Origin: Congregibacter variabilis
GTDB lineage: Bacteria; Pseudomonadota; Gammaproteobacteria; Pseudomonadales; Halieaceae
DNA: 64,000 bases
Direction: 5' to 3'
Assembly: GCF_045689235.1 (NCBI RefSeq)
Contig: NZ_CP136864.1
Location: 744,001-808,000 of the forward strand
This document shows positions 60,449 through 64,000 of the stretch, in pieces. The translations under genes were made by a program, and so were the position numbers. The notes under the pieces are model-generated. The model was not told the origin of the DNA, searched no databases, and saw only the letters and a list, made by a program, of their open reading frames with translations. Position 1 is the stretch's first letter; each line of letters starts with the position of its first letter.

Positions 60449-61168
60449 ATGAGTGAGAGCTGCTTTTTTATATCAGATCTGCACCTGGACGAGTCTCGGC
60501 CCTATGTGACCGAGGCTCTGTCCCGGTTTCTTGACCAGCGCCGAGACGCCCAAGCGCTATATATTCTGGGCGACCTCTTTGAGTTCTGGATTGGCGATGA
60601 CGACGACGCGCGGATTGCCACGGACGTCGCGCACATCCTTAAGGACTATCAACAATCCGGTCCTGACGTTTTTATCATGCACGGCAACCGCGACTTCCTG
60701 CTGGGGGAGCGCTTTATGGCCCGGGTAGGCGCGCAGCTACTTCCGGATCCCAGCGTTGTCGACATTCAGGGACAGCGACTTCTGCTGATGCACGGCGACA
60801 GCCTGTGCACCCGGGACACCGATTATCAGGCCTTTAGGACCCTTGCCCGAGACCCGGACTGGCAAGCCAGCATGCTGTCGCAGAGCCTGGAGGCTCGCCG
60901 GGAGTTGGCGCAACATCTTCGCAAAACCAGTCGCGACGCGGGAAGCCGCAAGGCTGCCGACATTATGGATGTGACGGAGCGGGACGTCGTAACAGCCATG
61001 AAAGAAGCCCGCAGTGAGACGCTAATTCACGGCCATACCCACCGCCCGGCGCGTCATGAGGACGTCGCGGGAACGCGCTGGGTTCTTGGAGACTGGGATC
61101 AAACCGGTTGGTACATAGAACTGACAGACGGCAAAATAGACTTGGTAGAGTTTGATATAAAACAATAG
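60449..61168 (+). CDS. lpxH: UDP-2,3-diacylglucosamine diphosphatase
   Basis: LpxH makes lipid X in lipid A synthesis at the inner membrane. Calcineurin-type metallophosphoesterase motifs are intact: FISDLHLDE, GDLFEFWIGDDD, MHGNRDFLLG, LMHGDSLCT and IHGHTHRPA. The length of 239 aa is typical. A ppiB-lpxH pairing next to cysS and glnS is common in gammaproteobacteria. Confidence 0.96.
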   Translation: MSESCFFISDLHLDESRPYVTEALSRFLDQRRDAQALYILGDLFEFWIGDDDDARIATDVAHILKDYQQSGPDVFIMHGNRDFLLGERFMARVGAQLLPDPSVVDIQGQRLLLMHGDSLCTRDTDYQAFRTLARDPDWQASMLSQSLEARRELAQHLRKTSRDAGSRKAADIMDVTERDVVTAMKEARSETLIHGHTHRPARHEDVAGTRWVLGDWDQTGWYIELTDGKIDLVEFDIKQ

Positions 61169-61214
61169 CTTGCGATCATTAATTGATCAAAAATATAAAC
61201 TTTTGCAAGCCTGA

Positions 61215-61847
61215 CTACTGGGGCACTCCCGAGTGAAAACGAAACTCAGAATCAACGCTTTGTATCAACAGTTGCTCTGCCTCAAGCAGGGGCTGCAATC
61301 GGGCATCAATATCCATGCCCGGTAGCAGTTCCCGAGCGAGTGACAAGTAGTCCATAAAGTGTCGCGACTCAGAGCGCAGCAGACTTGCGTAGAAGCGCGC
61401 CAACTCGTCGTCCAAAACCGGCAACACCGCGGCAAAGCGCTCGCAGGAGCGCGCCTCAATAATCGCTCCTACCAACAGCGTGTCCAGCAAGCGATACGGT
61501 TCGTTCTTATCGACTTTGTCTCTGAGCCCTGCGGCGTAGCGGGCAGCCGATAACTGTGGATAAGGCATTCCGCGCTTTTCGATAATCGCCAGCACCTGCT
61601 CAAAATGCCGAAGCTCCTCTCGCGCCAGGCGCGAAAGCTTGTGCAGTAACGAGGGGTACTCAACGTAGCGATACATCAACTGCAGTGCTGTAGATGCCGC
61701 TTTTTTCTCGCAGTTAGCGTGGTCAATCAGCAGTGTGTGCAGGTTTTGCTCAGCACTGGCGGCCTCAATCCATGCCTGAGGTGTATCACAGAGCAAAAAG
61801 TCGCGGATGGGGGACATATCCACCCCTGATACCATCGCAGCCGTCAT
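61215..61847 (-). CDS. miaE: tRNA-(ms2io6A)-hydroxylase
   Basis: MiaE is a di-iron enzyme that hydroxylates the isopentenyl group of ms2i6A37 in tRNA. Ferritin-like helices carry the iron ligands in HANCEKKAASTAL, AREELRHFEQVL, IIEARSCERFAAV and SESRHFMDYL. The length of 210 aa fits. It overlaps the upstream DUF1289 gene by 4 bases and converges with lpxH. Confidence 0.94.
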   Translation of the reverse strand: MTAAMVSGVDMSPIRDFLLCDTPQAWIEAASAEQNLHTLLIDHANCEKKAASTALQLMYRYVEYPSLLHKLSRLAREELRHFEQVLAIIEKRGMPYPQLSAARYAAGLRDKVDKNEPYRLLDTLLVGAIIEARSCERFAAVLPVLDDELARFYASLLRSESRHFMDYLSLARELLPGMDIDARLQPLLEAEQLLIQSVDSEFRFHSGVPQ

Positions 61848-62320
61848 GACACGCGCTCCTCGCCAAACAGATCCGGCACCAGGTGGTAGCGATCGAAGTG
61901 CGCGCTGGACAGCGCAAAGTATTCCTGGTCAATCTCTTCGCGCAAGGCCAGCAGCGGCACATCGCGAAACCGCAGATCGACTTCGAATCCGAATTCAGTA
62001 GGGTTCTCAATCTGCCCGGCGCCCGCCTTGAGCAGCGCAAACACCCAGCAATGCGGGTCATGATCAGGGTTATGACGAACTTGCTGTGTCTGTAACTGCC
62101 AAGCCAGCAGCGTCGCGTCGATCACCCGGATTCGGTTTTGCACACACTGGGCCAGAAACTGTGCCAGTCGCGCGTCGACGATGCGCTTTTGCTCCTCGGT
62201 GTAGCCATTCCAATGAATCACTTCATGAGCGAAACGCTTACAACCTCGACAGACACTATCGCCGATGCCTGTAGAACAGACGCCGATACACGGAGTTTTA
62301 ACACGCGGAAAGCCTTGCAT
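61844..62320 (-). CDS. DUF1289 protein with C-terminal extension (158 aa)
   Basis: The N-terminal 50 residues are a DUF1289 domain (TPCIGVCSTGIGDSVCRGCKRF) with four cysteines that may bind metal. The remaining 100 residues (LLAWQLQTQQVRHNPDHDPHCWVFALLKAGAGQIENP ... FDRYHLVPDLFGEERVS) are a less common extension. The ATGA overlap with miaE suggests co-translation and perhaps a link to tRNA modification. The function is unknown. Confidence 0.8.
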   Translation of the reverse strand: MQGFPRVKTPCIGVCSTGIGDSVCRGCKRFAHEVIHWNGYTEEQKRIVDARLAQFLAQCVQNRIRVIDATLLAWQLQTQQVRHNPDHDPHCWVFALLKAGAGQIENPTEFGFEVDLRFRDVPLLALREEIDQEYFALSSAHFDRYHLVPDLFGEERVS

Positions 62321-62548
62321 TGATGCGCTACGAGCTCAGGTTGGGGGCAATGCGCTAAGGATAATGGCTATGCGCGGCAGATGCACCGTCGATTGGACAA
62401 ACAAAAACAGGTGTCCATCACCGACGCTCACTAAGCGCCGAGCGCCGCCCACCTTTATTTTCACGACAAGCACGCACCTTGCAGCGCATTTATTTTATGA
62501 ATACCGCCGATAAACCCCTGATTTCTGGTCTGATTTGCCTTGCTCGTC

Positions 62549-62554
62549 TATACT
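62549..62554 (+). promoter_or_regulatory. Candidate acnB -10
   Basis: TATACT lies 82 bases upstream of the acnB GTG; the -35 at 17 bases (TGGTCT) is poor. The rest of 62321-62636 holds no ORF I would support and no clear repeat. Confidence 0.35.
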
Positions 62555-62636
62555 TCGCAGCACTCAAGCAGGGTTCCAAACGGCCAAAGTGCCGCGTGCC
62601 ACCCTACTGAACACATCACCGAACAAGGAGTTAACT

Positions 62637-64000
62637 GTGCTCGAAGCCTATCGCCAACATGAAGCCGAACGCGCCGCCCAGAATATCCCGGCCAAGCCCC
62701 TCTCCCCCGAGCAAGTTGCCGGCCTGATTGAACTGATTAAAGCACCGCCGGCCGGAGAAGAGGCTTTCTTGCTCGACCTGCTGTCTAACCGCGTTCCCCC
62801 GGGTGTTGACGAAGCGGCTTATGTTAAAGCCGGCTTTTTGTCTGCCATTGCCAAGGGCGAAACCGAATGCGCGCTGATCAGCCGCGAAGATGCCGTCAAG
62901 TTGCTGGGCAATATGCACGGCGGTTACAACATCGAGACGCTGGTAGCCCTGCTGTCCGAAGAAGCCCTGGCCCCCATGGCCGCAGCGGAGTTGAAGCACA
63001 CCCTGCTGGTATTTGAGGCTTTTCATGATGTGGCGGAGCTGGCCAAAGATGGCAACGATCACGCGCAGTCGGTAATGCAAAGCTGGGCAGACGCCGAATG
63101 GTTTACCAACCGTGACGCTGTGCCCGAATCCATCAAGGTGGCGGTCTTTAAAGTCACCGGCGAAACCAACACCGATGACCTGTCCCCTGCTCCCGATGCC
63201 TGGAGCCGCCCGGACATTCCCTTGCACGCGCTGGCGATGTACAAAATGACCCGGGACGGACTTACGCCCGAAGAGCACGGCGTCAAAGGCCCCATGAACA
63301 AGGTCAAAGAGATTCAGGACAAAGGTCTGCCCGTCGCTTTTGTGGGCGACGTAGTGGGCACCGGATCGTCACGCAAATCCGCCACTAACTCCGTCCTGTG
63401 GTTCTTTGGTGACGACGTACCGGGCGTGCCCAACAAAAAGGCCGGCGGCATCTGCATAGGCGGCAAGGTAGCGCCGATCTTTTACAACACCATGGAAGAC
63501 GCCGGAGCACTGGTATTTGAAGCGCCCGTGGACAACATCAACATGGGTGACGTGATCGAGATTCGCCCTTACGACGGCAAGATCCTTAACGAAGCCGGAG
63601 AGACCATCTCCGAGTTTGAGCTCAAATCTGAAGTGCTGCTGGACGAAGTACGCGCCGGCGGCCGCATTAACCTGATTATTGGTCGCGGCCTGACTACCCG
63701 CGCCCGAGAAAGCCTGGGGCTGCCGGTGTCAGATCTTTTCCGTTTGCCCGAGCAACCGGCTGATTCCGATAAAGGCTACACCCTGGCGCAAAAGATGGTG
63801 GGCAAGGCCTGCGGCATGGAAGGTGTACGTCCCGGCACCTACTGCGAGCCACTGATGACCACGGTAGGTTCGCAAGACACTACCGGCCCCATGACCCGCG
63901 ACGAGCTCAAAGACCTGGCCTGCCTCGGCTTTGCCGCGGACCTGACCATGCAGAGTTTTTGCCACACGGCGGCATACCCCAAGCCGGTGGATATCGACAC
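62637..64000 (+). CDS. acnB: Aconitate hydratase B (partial, C-terminus outside window)
   Basis: AcnB is the main TCA-cycle aconitase. It begins with GTG at 62637 (MLEAYRQHEAERAAQN) after AAGGAG. The visible 454 residues contain the helical HEAT-like domain 5 (PAGEEAFLLDLLSNRVPPGVDEAAYVKAGFL), the swivel domain (FKVTGETNTDDLSPAPDAWSRPDIPLHALAMYK, GDVVGTGSSRKSATNSVLWF) and the start of the catalytic part (GAYCEP-like, SQDTTGPMTRDELKDLACLGF), very close to E. coli AcnB. The Fe-S cysteines lie beyond the window. Confidence 0.98.
   Translation, partial: MLEAYRQHEAERAAQNIPAKPLSPEQVAGLIELIKAPPAGEEAFLLDLLSNRVPPGVDEAAYVKAGFLSAIAKGETECALISREDAVKLLGNMHGGYNIETLVALLSEEALAPMAAAELKHTLLVFEAFHDVAELAKDGNDHAQSVMQSWADAEWFTNRDAVPESIKVAVFKVTGETNTDDLSPAPDAWSRPDIPLHALAMYKMTRDGLTPEEHGVKGPMNKVKEIQDKGLPVAFVGDVVGTGSSRKSATNSVLWFFGDDVPGVPNKKAGGICIGGKVAPIFYNTMEDAGALVFEAPVDNINMGDVIEIRPYDGKILNEAGETISEFELKSEVLLDEVRAGGRINLIIGRGLTTRARESLGLPVSDLFRLPEQPADSDKGYTLAQKMVGKACGMEGVRPGTYCEPLMTTVGSQDTTGPMTRDELKDLACLGFAADLTMQSFCHTAAYPKPVDID

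Noticed and set aside
61168..61210. GCTTGC/GCAAGC and GATCA/TGATC inverted repeats between lpxH and miaE as a terminator
   Set aside because: Arms are short, the loop is long and no U-tract follows the stem; too weak to call.

Overview
The window looks like chromosome from a marine gammaproteobacterium. Pseudomonas-like gene order, a complete Na+-NQR operon, CsiV, a VWA/MoxR pair and the general protein character suggest the Halieaceae (OM60/NOR5, Congregibacter/Haliea-type). This placement rests on gene content and recalled synteny, not on a database search. The left 6.8 kb is an integrated mobile element; the rest is mostly core genome with a small accessory patch at 49.4-55.9 kb.

Region 1-6.84 kb: a phage-satellite-like element ending in the 3' end of tRNA-Cys. 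Read from the tRNA, all its larger genes lie on the minus strand: tyrosine integrase, a coupled 202-aa protein, a small excisionase/AlpA-like candidate, a 130-aa unknown, a primase/RepA-helicase fusion, an iteron-rich putative origin, two small unknowns and an HK97-type major capsid protein cut by the window edge. Integrase, primase-helicase plus origin, then capsid is the layout known from capsid-forming phage-inducible islands (cf-PICIs). A plus-strand segment between the primase and the 130-aa gene carries hairpins, a 15-codon ORF and an intrinsic terminator.

Region 6.85-20 kb: tRNA-Gly/tRNA-Cys with their own promoter, then a leftward block. It runs comEC-exbB-exbD-lpxK-kdsB-murB-uvrC-pgsA (envelope precursor synthesis, DNA uptake, repair), with divergent DUF2062 and then lolC-lolD-lolE (lipoprotein release). 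Region 19.7-28.6 kb: nqrA-B-C-D-E-F-apbE-nqrM, encoding the sodium-pumping NADH:quinone oxidoreductase together with its flavin transferase and iron-delivery factor, preceded by a structured leader and an unusually long GAPDH. Region 28.6-40.3 kb: mfd, csiV, a methylthioinosine phosphorylase, mscS, lexA with two SOS boxes, two small conserved proteins and topA.

Region 40.3-49.3 kb: a universal stress protein, a glutaredoxin-like protein, a TrmH-type rRNA methyltransferase, a CoxE/MoxR pair, ycgL-rnd, recR-ybaB-dnaX and the SRP RNA. dnaX carries an E. coli-like -1 frameshift cassette (A AAA AAG slippery site plus hairpin) that should give tau and gamma. Region 49.4-55.9 kb (accessory): a periplasmic beta-propeller HisKA_2 histidine kinase, a four-unit treble-clef zinc protein, an atypical response regulator and an FAA-family hydrolase. 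Region 56-64 kb: tRNA-Pro/His/Arg, cysS, glnS, ppiB, lpxH, miaE, a DUF1289 protein and the start of acnB.

Start codons were corrected against Shine-Dalgarno sites where the sequence allowed it. No gene-free stretch much over 300 bases exists; the longest (62321-62636) holds the acnB promoter candidate.
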